Origin: Haemonchus contortus
Lineage: Eukaryota; Nematoda; Chromadorea; Rhabditida; Trichostrongylidae
Direction of reading: 5' to 3'
Assembly (NCBI GenBank): GCA_000469685.2
Contig: LS997565.1
Span: 46,366,810-46,430,809 of the forward strand
DNA: 64,000 nucleotides
Of this stretch, positions 48,768-60,604 are shown piece by piece. Numbering within the stretch: position 1 is the stretch's first letter; the number at the start of each line of letters is the position of its first letter. The notes below the pieces were generated by a model. The model searched no databases, was not told the DNA's origin, and saw nothing but the letters and a program-made list of their open reading frames with translations. Position numbers and translations under genes: made by a program.

Positions 48768-51700
48768 CTATAATTTTCTCAAAACGAATAAGTCTTGAAC
48801 GAATTCCCCACGACCTAGATCGAAGTGGCTCCGATCGAAGGAAGCTGGCAGAGGAGAATCGTCACGGAAAGTCGCTAACAATTCGTACCCTGAAAGTCGG
48901 CTTTCAGTTATGTTTTTTCGGATCTCTGCACCAAGGCGAACTGTGAAAGGTTAATTTGATCTATCTAAAAAAAAGTCGTCAGGATACCTGTCATAACCAT
49001 AGCCAGTCGTAGTGGCCCATAAATTCGATGTAAGTTGAATACGACAGTATCTGACCCACGAGGCAAGCCAAGGAAGAATAAACCTAAAAATGGTCGGTCA
49101 CCTGCTGATGAGAACTTCGATCCATTACAAGGAAATCCGGGAAAAAAGAACGTTCCCAATATTGCCGCATGATTTCGTTTTTTTTAACAATCATAATTTT
49201 CAGAGGAGAGCAGCCTGCATTCACACATAGGAGAGGTCCCTGTGTGATTCTAGCAATGTTCCTTCAGGCGATATTCTTGCTCTGTTTTCTTCGTTCCGCA
49301 TTTTCGTAGTCAGATGTTTCATTCATAACCTCAGGCTTTGTCTTGAGGCTCCCTTACTTTTCTTACCTCTAGGCTTTCTCTTCTTCTTCTTCTTCTTTTT
49401 TTTTGTTGTTGTTGACATAAGAATTGCTTCAGAGTCCATGCCCTCATGTTGTATGGCACACCATTGGGTGTATTCAAATAAATAAATAAATAAATAATTT
49501 TTGAGATGAACATGCTGTCAGCTTCATTACATGCGCTCTGGAAAGGACGATGTTCGGGATTTCCCTACATACGCAAGTGCAGAAGGGAGACCAGAGTTCC
49601 TAGCACTGTCAAGTGACAACGATCAGGAATGCCGTTACCTATGCCAAGAAATAGACGATCAGGTGACCCGTTATGCGATATAGTGATTATGGCTAGACCA
49701 GGGCTGTTGCTGGCTAGATTCCTCGGGGCGCCAGGATGACCGCCAGCGCAATGGTTAAACTTCTTTACGAAAGTATGAACGAAAAAATGCTTCGCCTTGT
49801 CGTGCCCCTCGTGGACTACTTTGGCTCGCGACAGGGACGAATAGGAACGTTTCTGCACCCGCTAAAGAAGTTCGATAATACGCGGGACAGCAGGTGATAC
49901 AGGTGAAAATTTTCACGATTCATCTTGCATGAGTAAGCATCCTTGGCATAACAAATAGTCAGTCTCAAGCTGACGCTCTATTCCTGCATACATCTGAGTC
50001 CCAATTTCCCTGACTGAATTTTTCCGTTTATATTGTCATTAGTTGCTTTTTAATACCTCTGGTATAAAATAGAGAAGTGAGAATCTTGGGGTTTCAAATA
50101 CTTACCTCCTCTCTTCAACAAACAGGATGTCTTCCAAACTTCACGCAAGTCGCCAATCGGATCCATCGGATCGCCATATCTGAATAATCGAAAAAATTTA
50201 TTTCCTTTCTCTATTCTTAGAGATTTCTACTTAATGGAATAGCTGCCCTGTTCAGATGACTGTCTTTGATTCAGTTATCGGTTTTTGCGAATTTGGATGA
50301 GTTCGATATCCGTGCAGAGCGCCGTGACCGGGATGGTGCTTCATGACCCACAATGGTTCTTAAAGGCACGGTTCACGATAAAAATGGTTGCTGAGTTCTC
50401 CCTTTAGGAATGCTCACTGGCCCCCATGGGGGTAGAATGGTTCCTCTCGCTTCCATAATCTCGACGGTCAGGGCATAGTGGAAGCTCTGATGCTATCTTG
50501 ATTCGCTTTCCCGCCTCCCGATGGATGTCACGGCAGACGAGTGTCGAGGCAATAGATTGCGAATATTCGTTCGAGGACCCACACACTATCAGCTGATGGC
50601 CGAGTGATGATGCGATCAGTGTTTTTTCCCCATTCCTTTTCCCTCTGTTATTCTTTGTGCTCCCTTTTTTTAGTTTCCCATCTCAAAAGGCTGGAAAAAG
50701 TGAACCACTTTTGCTGTAACTAGGCTTTTTTGTTCACTTTTGCTTACAAGCGAATGAATTTTTGCTTACCGTGGTGAGATATTTGCACCAGGACCCACAC
50801 GTACGCAATGACGCGCTGTGCGTAGCTTCATTCTTCTTTATTCTTCCGGTCTCATTCTCGTCCAGCCCCCTTCTTAACGATTTTTTGAAGCTTTTTCTCA
50901 CTTCGGAAACACTGATTCACGCAGTTCCTTCGCCTTCGTCGCACTCTTTTCCATCTTCCATTTTTCCTCATAATCTGGGTTACCCAAAATTATCGTGAAC
51001 TGTGCCTTTAAGGCCGGTTAGGATACTTTTGAGATATTAACAGACCGACCCAGTTACATCGTATATTATATGTCACTATTTAGGGATTAAAAAGGTACGT
51101 TCTGCCGAATATACATACTCTACACACACAGCGCATTCAACAGATTGAATAAATTCCATCCCTACCGCCCAAGTCCACTGTGTTCAATGGAGGAGAACGA
51201 AGCAGCGAAATCGAAGCTTTCTTGGTATCTGAAAAGAATTGCACCATAATGTGAGTAATGACATAGGGTGTTGGAGAACTCAACATCACCCACAATTTTC
51301 ACTTCGAATTACTCACCTATACAACTTCTATTCGGGAATCGAATTGTAGTACTTCTTAACCAATTTATCAATTTATTTACTTCATTAGTTATTTTTCCAA
51401 AACACCTGTTTGCATGCGACAGCACAACATTACATACCACAGAGTCTTGCTGCAGCTGCTTCGAAGTTCGAAGCAATTTCCAACTTCACGGAGAGTTCAG
51501 GGAACCAGAAACCTATTCTCCTATACCCAACCAGCTCATTGATATCAGGGTTCTGTGGGACCATACGGAAACTGAGTTTCTAATTTTGAAAAAAAAAAAC
51601 AAAATAAAAGCGAATTCTGAATTGGTTTAACAGCGATGTGCAAATGGAACTTGTCCTGAGACGCTTTGGCTTCAAGGGACGGCAACTGGACCTAACGATA

Positions 51701-54700
51701 TTTTTCGATGCTCTTACTAATCACACAGCTCGTCGATCCAGGCCGTTTGCGATTAAGGAGAACTGATGAAAAATGAAAAGTAAAGAAAAAAATACATGAA
51801 AAACGAAATGGCTCACCTTCTCCAGTTTTTCGCAAACTCGATGGGATGCATATAACGAACTTTTTCGGTACCATTGATTTTCAGGCGCTGATATTCAACA
51901 GTAGTCACCTGGAATTGAATCTTACAATCAAAATGACGAAACCGATTATTTCTTGTTATTCTGGGTTATCACCAATTACAACAACTTCCCAAGGCAAGTG
52001 GAATATTAGGCAAAACGTTTCCACAGTTTTGGGTCAAGACTTTGGAGAGTAGAAGGAAATACTGAAAGATCAGTGAGGTATGTAAGGCCCGAAAGATTCT
52101 CAGTACCTCTAATTTGCCGGCTCGTTCTAGGCAGGTAAGGTGTGATAGAAAATGGGATTAAAATGTAAATATTGACAACTCAACTAATCTGGAAGTTAGG
52201 TAAAGTACTACTGTGATCGATGAAATACAAACAGTACCGTTTGAGCTCCATTCAGCAACGCGAACACCTCAACCCATGGCGTTTGTGATCCAATAACGAA
52301 GCCGACCTTGCCGTCTAATGGGTGAAGCATGAAGGCATGGTAAACAGCCACTGAATAATAAACAAGGAAATATTCTTCTAATCAAGTTGGGGGAAGGAAG
52401 CCCAACCCTAAAGTATAAACTCAAATTACCCAGACTTGTCGGCCTCTATGTACTTTCTATAGTCAATGCGTTTTTTCTCACTACCGAGGCCGGGGATACC
52501 GCTGGAAAGTAGCGCCTCCCATAACTTATCCGAATTTCTCCCAGAGAACTATCCTACATACCAAGCTACAAGTTCCCGCATGAAGGCATTAACTCGAAAT
52601 GGGGTAGTGGTAGTGGGAGGTAGCTGTCTAGGCAGCATAGTCCTGTGTTCGAATCTCAATTTAGGTCATCCCTTGCACATAACACTCCACACTTGTGTGG
52701 AGATGACAACTTGCGCTAATTACCTACAGTGTAGGCCGGCTTCCAACTAAGCAAAACAGTTGAGATTATTAACTCCAGTTCCTATCTGTACAGTTCTAAC
52801 AGTTACAAGAAATTCTTCGAAAAAAACATATATTGGCACACTTTTAAGTCGCCAAAGTAAAAACAGTCGTCCCTGGAATATAATTCGACTTACTGCCTGG
52901 TTTTCCATAGACAGATATTTTATACAGTTCCTCTTCTGGCATCTCCAACCACTTTGGGATTTGTGTCCAAACGTGCTCCTGTCCCTCCGGACGATCACTG
53001 CGATACTCCTGAAGAGTTACAATTTGTTAAATGGTAAAGTATTCCAGCAGGTCCCTAGTAGTACACAAAGACTTGGCCTTCTTTTTATTTTCAGGTGATG
53101 TTCTGCTGTATTACAGACTGGGAAGAGCATATTGCTGTTCGGAAGCTATCCCAAAGAAATCGCACGGTGGCTATCAAGGACAACGGCAGTCTTCTGACAG
53201 CGTTATTGCAATTTTCATTGAAAACGAGATGAGGATGGCCTCCTCTAGCAGATCACTCATCAAATGCAAAATAGAGTACCCCAGCGCAACTCCATTCTCT
53301 GCTTGGCTGTTGTGGTTCGGCCTTCATTCCATTTCTACAGATCCCTTTCCTCACTTCCGCTTGAACAATGACTACCCGATGACAAGCCGCTTCAAATAAT
53401 ATGAACATGGTAAGTCAACGCTACAGAAAGACAAAAGAATTGAAGAGGAGAAGACTTAGTTTTTAAAGACATGGCACGTGGTAAGACAACTACAGTAGAG
53501 CTCAAAAGTATCCGGCTAACTTTAACCTGTCGTAACTTTTTTCTCAGTGGAGCAAATCACATGAAATTCTGATATGTTTAGCTGAAGCATATTTCACGCT
53601 GTCCAACACTACTTGACTGCAAAACAGCCATATCCACATACTAATGGGGAGGCGTTTGTAGACTGTCCTGAAAGCAAGTTCGTGACGTCTACGAAAAAGT
53701 CTACTGTTATTCGGACCTCATGTACGTTTTTCTTCTCTTCTGGGTTCGACATCAGTGCTCGTACACTTAAGACATTTCAAAAAGGAAAGGACTCTTAGAA
53801 GAACCACCATTCGTATTTCCAGTTGATATTTTGTTCAAGGCTTTTTGGATATCTGAAACATGATCAGATTGCAGGTTAATAGTGGTAAATATTCACACTG
53901 CACCAATGCTACACATATTGAAATTTCGCTTGATTAGATCCAGTAGGAAAGAAGTTACGACTGAAAATTATAACCGAAGAAGCATTTCGCCGAATACTTT
54001 TGAGCGCTACTGTAGCTAAGATAACCAACGAGTCAATGGGCACAGGGAAACATCAGGCTGTAAACGGCCCCGCACCCTGTAAGATGATGCCTTACCAGCC
54101 AGCAGGCTAAGCTTAATTATCATTTCTTTTACTCGTTCTGTTCTCTACTGACATGGCCTGTTTCTTGCTGATTATTAACATAATGCTTGATTATGTGAAA
54201 AATTCTGATTGAAATTTGCTATTTATTTATTTATTTATTACACTCCTAAGAGTGTGCCCGGATCAGGCGAAAGAGAGGAAAAAAATATTGATCAAAAAAA
54301 TCTGAATTTTGAAATGATCCGTCAAATTTCCTACCTCAATCAAATGAGCATGGCCATTCATGAGGTACTTCTTTGTCAGTGAAGGCGGAATGATTTTCGG
54401 TGGCACGCGGTACTGATCATTGGCAAGAACGATCTCCAGCCATTCATCAAACACCTCAACATAAGTAGCTCACCATCAGCTAGAGATTTCAACGGATTAA
54501 AGCATTATCATGATGAAAGTGTGGGCGGAGTTACGTGATGTGGTGATTGGCAGCTATCCTACAAAAGGAATCCACACCAATCAGAGAGGCAGGTTGCTCC
54601 AGGAGCTCCGTCTATGCTCTCATCGCGGTGGTGTCTTCAATTAAACAGGATTCTTCGTTCACTCACCTCTTCACATGTGGGTTTCTGGATGAAGTCCAAC

Positions 54701-55507
54701 AAGGGGATAGTATCTGTTTCGCCCACAAGTTTAAAACCGTGAGGCGCAAAAACTTCCAGATCCAGCTCGTCCATGGTAACGTAGCCCTTCGCTGTGATCA
54801 TGATACTGAAAACTTTGATAATGAATTGTAGTCTACATTTTGACTTCACGAATTAACTTTTCCTAAATACTGCTTTTCAGATTCAACAGTAACTGAAAGT
54901 CTTCCTACTACGGTTGAAAGGAACTTCAGCAAATGCTCATCCGTGCTGAAGGATCCAGAAAGTGGAGAAGCCTAACGAGCGATCCGAAAGGGCATTAACT
55001 GAGGGCGCTCCTCTAGTGTGCAGCTCACAAAAAAACGGAAATTTCGGATTGCTCTTAATTACATGCCTTATATCTCGCCCTTACCCTACTGATGAGCACG
55101 AAAGAATTCCATTCCTCCACTCATTCCTGTCTAGAGCGAGGTGGAAAGAGAGGCCGCCCTACTGCCTCAATTATACTTACCAGTCTTACCCTTTTGAAAT
55201 GTTTTGAATCAAATTTTCTTCAAAACTAGGAATTTGAGTTGCTGAACGTCTTCTACCAAAACAACTCCAAAGGGCCTCAACGATGAAATGAATGTAACAA
55301 GCTTCTTCAGCCTTCCACTAGCTTTTCAGGTTCTTAACTCACCCTGGTGATGACAGGCGATTGGCTCTGAAAAGAAAACAGTGGACAATAGATGTACTGG
55401 AGCAACTCTCATAGGAATCATTTTTAAGCTTACCGATAAACTGAGATTCCAATGACGGTGAATATAATTACTACAAGACAGATAAGTGTCCCTGTCCTAT
55501 GCTTCAT
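48768..55507 (-). CDS. DUF268-family protein with N-terminal membrane anchor
   Basis: Nematode-expanded family of unknown function. Exons in minus order: 55507-55434, 55366-55343 (24-nt microexon), 54945-54871, 54805-54667, 54454-54335, 52548-52430, 52350-52238, 51908-51817, 51228-51166, 50179-50106, 49083-48988, 48889-48768 (TAG at 48770-48768); about 369 aa. The ATG opens a short basic end then a hydrophobic helix (GTLICLVVIIFTVIGISVY), a signal anchor or signal peptide. Family motifs in order: HPLDGKVGFVIGSQTPWVEV, VTTVEYQRLKINGT, YMHPIEFAKNW, FDFAASFSSIEHSGLGRYGD, FLGLPRGSDTVVFNLHRIYG. The GSQTPWVE and SSIEHSGLGRYGD blocks resemble a Rossmann-type methyltransferase fold, which is inference. 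The join of exons 6 and 7 (52430/52350) is one base out of phase; all other joins fit. Large introns carry two MITEs. Confidence 0.85.
50360..51011. mobile_element. Full TTAA-flanked AAAGGCAC-family MITE
   Basis: TTAA (50360-50363) then AGGCACGGTTCACGATAA, and TTATCGTGAACTGTGCCT then TTAA (51008-51011). 652 bp, no coding capacity. It lies in the DUF268 intron between exons 51228-51166 and 50179-50106. It is the reference copy for the fragments at 6777, 32119, 37925 and 59831. Confidence 0.9.
52603..52680 (+). other. tRNA-like / SINE-head-like fragment
   Basis: GGGTAGTGGTAGTGGGAGG resembles an A-box region and TGTGTTCGAATCTC a B box at tRNA spacing, but no cloverleaf stems were found and the rest of the SINE is absent. 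It is in a DUF268 intron on the opposite strand. Confidence 0.3.
53491..54014. mobile_element. TACAG-ended MITE, complete
   Basis: TACAGTAGAGCTCAAAAGTA at 53491 and its inverted counterpart TACTTTTGAGCGCTACTGTA ending at 54014; TA at the ends fits a Tc1/mariner-type target. About 524 bp. A second copy is at 62838-63336. It lies in the largest DUF268 intron. Confidence 0.85.
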
Positions 55508-55819
55508 CGTGGACAGATGCTGCTAACCAGACACCAAGCGGAACAACGTTTCTGAAACCAATCGAACAATCAAAAGTATTTTGAAATCTTATAGAAATAC
55601 ATGCTTGGATACGCTCGTATACAAGATTCACTTCATACACTTGTATACAACAGCACAGATTGTGATTTCGAAGAAAAGAAAACAAAACAACTGGGAAACC
55701 AATGGGAAAAAAGCAAAAGTACAAAATTATCTAAGAAAAAAAGAAATGAGGGATAGCGTCTCTGAAAAGCTTTTGAAGTTCTTCTGTTCTGATTGATCTG
55801 ACTCTAAAATGAACAATCC

Positions 55820-55890
55820 AATCAGGGGATGCCTCCACGCACTCGACTATCCGTCAGAATCGTAGTAGCACTCGAATGCGTGCTCAGTCT
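55820..55890 (-). mobile_element. SINE tail fragment
   Basis: GCCTCCACGCACTCGACTAT followed by CAGAATCGTAGTAGCACTCG matches the inverted tail of the SINE family; the rest is missing. It is upstream of the DUF268 gene start. Confidence 0.6.
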
Positions 55891-56377
55891 GTACAGAATC
55901 CCATGTTGGGTAGGGGCCAAGTGATGTGAAAATCTCTTGAAATCATCCTTCAAAACGGTCTGGTTCCCATCGAAAACTCTTCGAAAGACCATAAGCTTAT
56001 TTAGCCTAATGTTGTTATTATTTATTATTTGGTTTGATTCCGAGTATGCTACTCTAAAAAAAAGTGCCATTCGAGATGAGCCATGCTTTAGAGCGGAAGT
56101 GATAATTAAGTGGTAATTGAGGAGTGTAAAAAGCATAGGCATCAAGTGTGGAACTTTCGAAAGAAAATTAATCTTTTGGCTAGTTAAGATAAAAAAAGAA
56201 AGGGCATGAATGACAGAAATGGTTCAGTCGGTATCATGTTCGCACTTCTATCCACAAACCTTATCTGGATACGCATCTCAGAGGGAAGTGTTGCGCTGAC
56301 TAGGGCAAGAGATCGGAGATCAGAAGATACTCGAGCGAGAGTGAAGTAGTTTCGTGGTCATGAATGTCACTCTGAGT

Positions 56378-56445
56378 TTGTGGAATTCGATCCCAGGACC
56401 ATGCCTGTGATAGTGCGCCGCTTGGCACTGCACTCTTGGCCGTTT
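56378..56445 (-). mobile_element. SINE head fragment
   Basis: The minus strand reads AGTGCCAAGCGGCGCACTAT, CAGGCATGGTCCTGGGATCG, matching the tRNA-like head including the B-box region. It is separate from the tail fragment to its right because their order is wrong for one copy. Confidence 0.55.
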
Positions 56446-56514
56446 CAGAAAGACAAGGCAAAGGATGAGGCCTCGTGGTTCAATATATCGTTTTTGGAAT
56501 GTGCCCCCTCCCCC

Positions 56515-56700
56515 CCCCCCCCCCATTCGACTTCCATTCACAATTGTAGGGGAGTTTTGAATGTGTATTTGGCCTACATAATGACAGTGGCCAGCCAGTG
56601 TAAACGTCAGCGATTTTATTCTCCCAAATGAGTTTAGAATCAACTGAATGACGCCGGAAGGACGTAATTCTTGCTTAGCCTGGGCGAGTATCGATCCGAA
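56515..56700 (-). mobile_element. SINE middle and tail fragment
   Basis: CATTCGACTTCCATTCACAA, GACAGTGGCCAGCCAGTGTA and CTTAGCCTGGGCGAGTATCG are the inverted tail and middle blocks of the SINE. A C-run of about 16 bases precedes it. Confidence 0.7.
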
Positions 56701-56841
56701 AGATCAGAAAGATATGAACCACTGTATCACTATCAGAAATCGACATATATAAAGGGAAACCTGTGGTGTGGTTCATTTTTGTACTACCCTTCTCGTTACG
56801 GAGCGTATCCAGCGTTCTTACTTGAGTGTTATTCGATTGCA

Positions 56842-59800
56842 ATGTCTGAACTGGTACAACTGAAAGGTAAGTCTCCTTACCAGTAGCACCAGCACCGGGT
56901 AACCTACGCCTAACATCAGCATCACTTAGATGGACAAAAGGTAGGAGAATGGACGATCATAAAGAAACTTGGTGAAGGAGGATTCGGAGCCGTCTATCTC
57001 TGCGAAAATAAAGAACACGAGCAAAATGCGTTGAAGGTAGGTTGCCGATAAGGAAAAATTCTGTGCAAAAAACTAAATTCTTGGAGTATCCAGGTTGAAG
57101 CAGAGAATGACCCACTGGGTTTGCTCAAAATGGAAGTGTATGTATTGATGGAGTTAAAGAAAACGAAGTTCCAAGGTAAGCAACGAGAAAGAAAGCATTT
57201 CAGAGCCGTCTTCATGTACTTTTACCGGAATTCTGCGGTCTCTGCAGAGCACATCCACACGCACAGACGACCAATTGTGAAAAATGTAAAATATTATATT
57301 TGAGATGTAGTGAGCTGCTCCTATACTTCAACCGCGCTGCCAGACCGCATCAATAAAAATGGTTATCGATTTCGCAGCACGCAGTCAACCGTCGCCCTGA
57401 GTGTGATATGAAAGGTGAAAGGAGAAACAGATTGGTTGTTTTTGCTAAATCAACCGATAATCGAAAAGAGCAAGCATAAACAATGTTGATGGTCATACGA
57501 ACAACCGAGAAACACATCCTGTCAGTTCAGGACCGCAAAGTGACTAATGCGAGCGATGAGTCATTCGCCTACCATAGCCGTCGCTCGTGGTCGCTCGCGA
57601 TGAATCACATGCCGCGCAAGCTGTCCAACCGGCCGCCGGCGAAACCGCGTTCGTCGCGTTCCCTCTGCGACGGGCAGAGCCACGCTTTTTGGGTGTTCCG
57701 ATGATAAGCTTTCCCAACTGGAATTCACTTGTAAACTCATCATTAGTCATGTCTAAACAAGATGGTACGCAGTAGGACATGTTTTCCTGTCATCCCTGTT
57801 CAATCATATCTCCTCCTTTTTTTCTCACTCAGTTTTTCCTACTTACTCATCGTCTAGTTTTTGCCTCATTCTCTTTCCATATCTTCTGCTTTCGCTCGGC
57901 TTCTAGATCGCTGGCCATAGTGAATGCAGTGAAAACCTTTGAAAGTTGATTTGGTAAAGGTAGTTCCGTGACCACCGCTTGATTCGTCCCTCTTACCTCT
58001 TTCTCTCGAGCTAACTGGACGTGACCGTTCCCAAACACCTCCAATGTTCCTGGACAACCTAACCGGGATATATCCGTGAGTTCGTCGGTTCTTCAAAGAC
58101 ATAGAGTACCGTGCATCCGATCAACAAAGTAGAGGTTCGCCCATTCCTTGGATTTGGATTTGTCCGGATTCCTCGCCCATGCGGTCTCCTCGTATGTGGC
58201 AGTATTAACGTACCTAGTAAAAGAAGCCAACCGTTCAGGAGAGTGAGGAACTCATAAGTGATCCAGTCACTGTTGTTGTGATTGTGATATTAGCTTCCTT
58301 CTACTGCACGAGACCTAATCAATTAGGTGATATCAGACACAACACATTTGGTAGGGCCCTCAAAAGTCATTAGGTAGGCTGGATAGCCCTTTGCAGAACA
58401 CAGGTTGCAGCGAAGGAAATAATGGCGATAGGGATTGCGGAGAGAAGCCGAACACATGGCTCATCCCAAAAATGAGTATTGATAGCGCTGAACGATTCCG
58501 CTTGTCCATAAATGTTTCTTTGTTGTAGCTCGTCACTTTCTCGGTTTGAAAGACCGTGGACATGTACCTGGAAAGTTTAACTATGTGGTCATGACTTTAG
58601 TTGGCAAAAGCCTGCAGGTACGCTACCTCACTGGTCTGACTTGCAGCTATTCTTCGCATTTGATGCTAGGGTTTCTCCCATCCTGGAATTGCTTTAACTC
58701 CAATTATCAATGGCAGGATCTTCGCCATGATGCCCCGATGAAAAAATTCTCAATGGGTACGGCTATCTCTGTAGGGAAGCAGTGTCTGGAAGCACTCGAA
58801 GATCTGCATAATGTTGGGATTCTGCACCGAGACATCAAACCGGGCAATTACACCGTTGGTCGTAAGGAACTCAACGAGCTCAGGAAGGTGAGATAGCGAT
58901 CATTTCAGGGTTAATCATACATCAAAACTGATTAATACGTATGGAAAACGTGGATCACACGAATAGAGTACGTCTTCTCCAATAACGGATGTTGGCCTGA
59001 TAATTCTACCGGCTTCAAGTGTGATGACGTATAGTTTTCCAGATCTACATGCTCGACTTTGGAATGGCTCGGAAATTCATCAAAGAAGACGGCACTCTGC
59101 GAAATCCGAGGTTAAACTGACGTGCTCATAGTTCATCTAGAGAAATCGAGACCGATATTCAGAGCCCGTGCTGGATTCCGTGGAACTGTGAAGTATGCAC
59201 CGCTCGCTTGCCATGTTCATCGAGAGCAGTGCAGAAAGGACGATATTGAGAGTTGGCTGTACATGCTTGTTGAGATTACTTGCGGTCGACTACCTTGGCG
59301 GAATTTGACCGTGAGTGTGATGGTGCCGCTCCAGTTTCAGGCTAGCCGAAGTTTCCCTCTAAGGCTCGGTCCGTGAAAATTCCATGTAATATTACGGGGG
59401 GTTGAAGAGCGAAAGGGTTGATGCCGAATGGTTCGTGGTGAGCGTAGAAACCTGGAACCCATAGATATCCATGGAAATCCAGAAATATTGGGCCTAATTT
59501 AAACGAATAGTTTCAATATTGGGCGAGTTTTCGACGACGGAGAGGGTATTTGGACGAGATTTCAATCGCGGCAAAGCCAAGTGTGCTAGTATTTATAGCA
59601 TATTAGCTAACTTCATATACAACAAACATACTCCACTTCGAATAACATCAGCCCCTTCAACGCCACAAAATACTGTAGTATTAGTATAATAGTACCAAAC
59701 GGCAGTGTGTGTCGGGACCGATTTTTTAGCCCTGATTGCACCCCCTCTAGGGTCCCTCTCGGCCTGGCATTGCTCTATGTAGCCTTCTTAGAGACCGATT

Positions 59801-60243
59801 AGATACCCATAAATATGAAATTAGTTTCATTGCGAACTGTGCCTTTGAGTATTTTCCATCCGGGATTTTGTTGTCTTGTGCAAGGTGATATATCACCTAT
59901 GGGCAGTTCGGTTTCCCAACTTACTGCTGGGTTCAAATCGAAGTTATTTTGTCAGGAATCAAATGATGTCGGCCTATTCAAGAAGGACTGTAAAGGTGAA
60001 AAATACAGATGCTTGTTTGGAGGATGCCCTCGTGAATATTTGGAAATCTTCCCGATTCTCGATAAGGTATCCGATGAACTCTTCGGTCTTCACTGTCAAA
60101 GTTTGATCTTGTTTCTGAATGAACATCTGATGATTTAGGGCAAGTTCTTCGATGCACCAGACTATCCTGCTATCTATAAGCTGCTCGAATCGTCTCTTCG
60201 AAGTACTCGTGCTCAAGAGTTCCCCTATGATTGGGAGATGTAA
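56842..60243 (+). CDS. Casein kinase 1 / tau-tubulin kinase-like protein kinase
   Basis: Ser/Thr protein kinase of the CK1 group, of the TTBK-like type expanded in nematodes. Nine exons: 56842-56866, 56930-57036, 57094-57175, 58529-58617, 58717-58887, 59043-59110, 59163-59310, 59956-60066, 60139-60243 (TAA at 60241); all phases fit, 301 aa, catalytic domain with almost no tail. Motifs: P-loop LGEGGFGAVY (22-31), catalytic Lys44 in NALK, HRDIKPGN (Asp140), DFG (163-165), then FRGTVKYAPLACHVHRE and DDIESWLYMLVEITCGRLPW, which replace the usual APE region as in TTBK-like kinases. All key residues are present, so it is probably active. Intron 3 is 1.35 kb and contains an odd GC-rich block. Substrate unknown; many such worm kinases are expressed in the male germline, which is family knowledge only. 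Confidence 0.9.
57540..57780. other. GC-rich block with overlapping open frames in kinase intron 3
   Basis: Four overlapping ORFs of 60-78 codons on both strands, with CG-rich words such as GGCCGCCGGCGAAACCGCG, unlike the AT-rich surroundings. The kinase exons join across it without a gap. No family recognised and no terminal repeats found; possibly part of an inserted element. Confidence 0.3.
59831..59848. mobile_element. End fragment of the AAAGGCAC-family MITE
   Basis: TGCGAACTGTGCCTTTGAG matches the inverted terminal repeat (GTGAACTGTGCCTTTAA). The partner end is not found in kinase intron 7, so this is a relic. Confidence 0.45.
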
Positions 60244-60250
60244 CTTAGGC

Positions 60251-60256
60251 AATAAA
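60251..60256 (+). terminator. Polyadenylation signal of the kinase gene
   Basis: AATAAA only 8 bases after the TAA at 60241-60243, implying a very short 3' UTR. A second AATAAA follows at about 60296. Confidence 0.6.
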
Positions 60257-60362
60257 TGATTTTGCTTGGAAATCTTTTTCACATTTTTGATGAAAAATAA
60301 AAGGATCATGAGCGTTTGAATTATAGAAGGACGAGGCTACATGGTATTGATCAGCTAAGCTT

Positions 60363-60600
60363 TCGGAATACGCCCATGCATTCAACTTCCATTCAGACTT
60401 GTAGATAGGTTTGAATATGTATGTAGCCTATATGCAATGGCCAGTCGATGTGCAAGCCGGTGCTTTTATCCTCCTGGACGAGTCTGCTTACAGTTGCCAG
60501 ACAGCGGCGAAGTGGAAGGTTCTGCTTGGCTGGGTGGATATCGATTGATGAGCTAATTTCAGGACATGCATTTGTGATAGCGCACCACTTGTAACTATCA
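60363..60600 (-). mobile_element. tRNA-derived SINE, diverged
   Basis: Inverted blocks CATTCAACTTCCATTCAGAC, CAATGGCCAGTCGATGTGCA, TTCTGCTTGGCTGGGTGGAT and the head part GATAGCGCACCACTTG identify the family. The B box is weak. Confidence 0.75.
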
Positions 60601-60604
60601 AATT

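Noticed and set aside
53031..53399. 122-codon plus-strand ORF
   Set aside because: It lies in an intron of the opposite-strand DUF268 gene with no recognisable domain or donor/acceptor partner.
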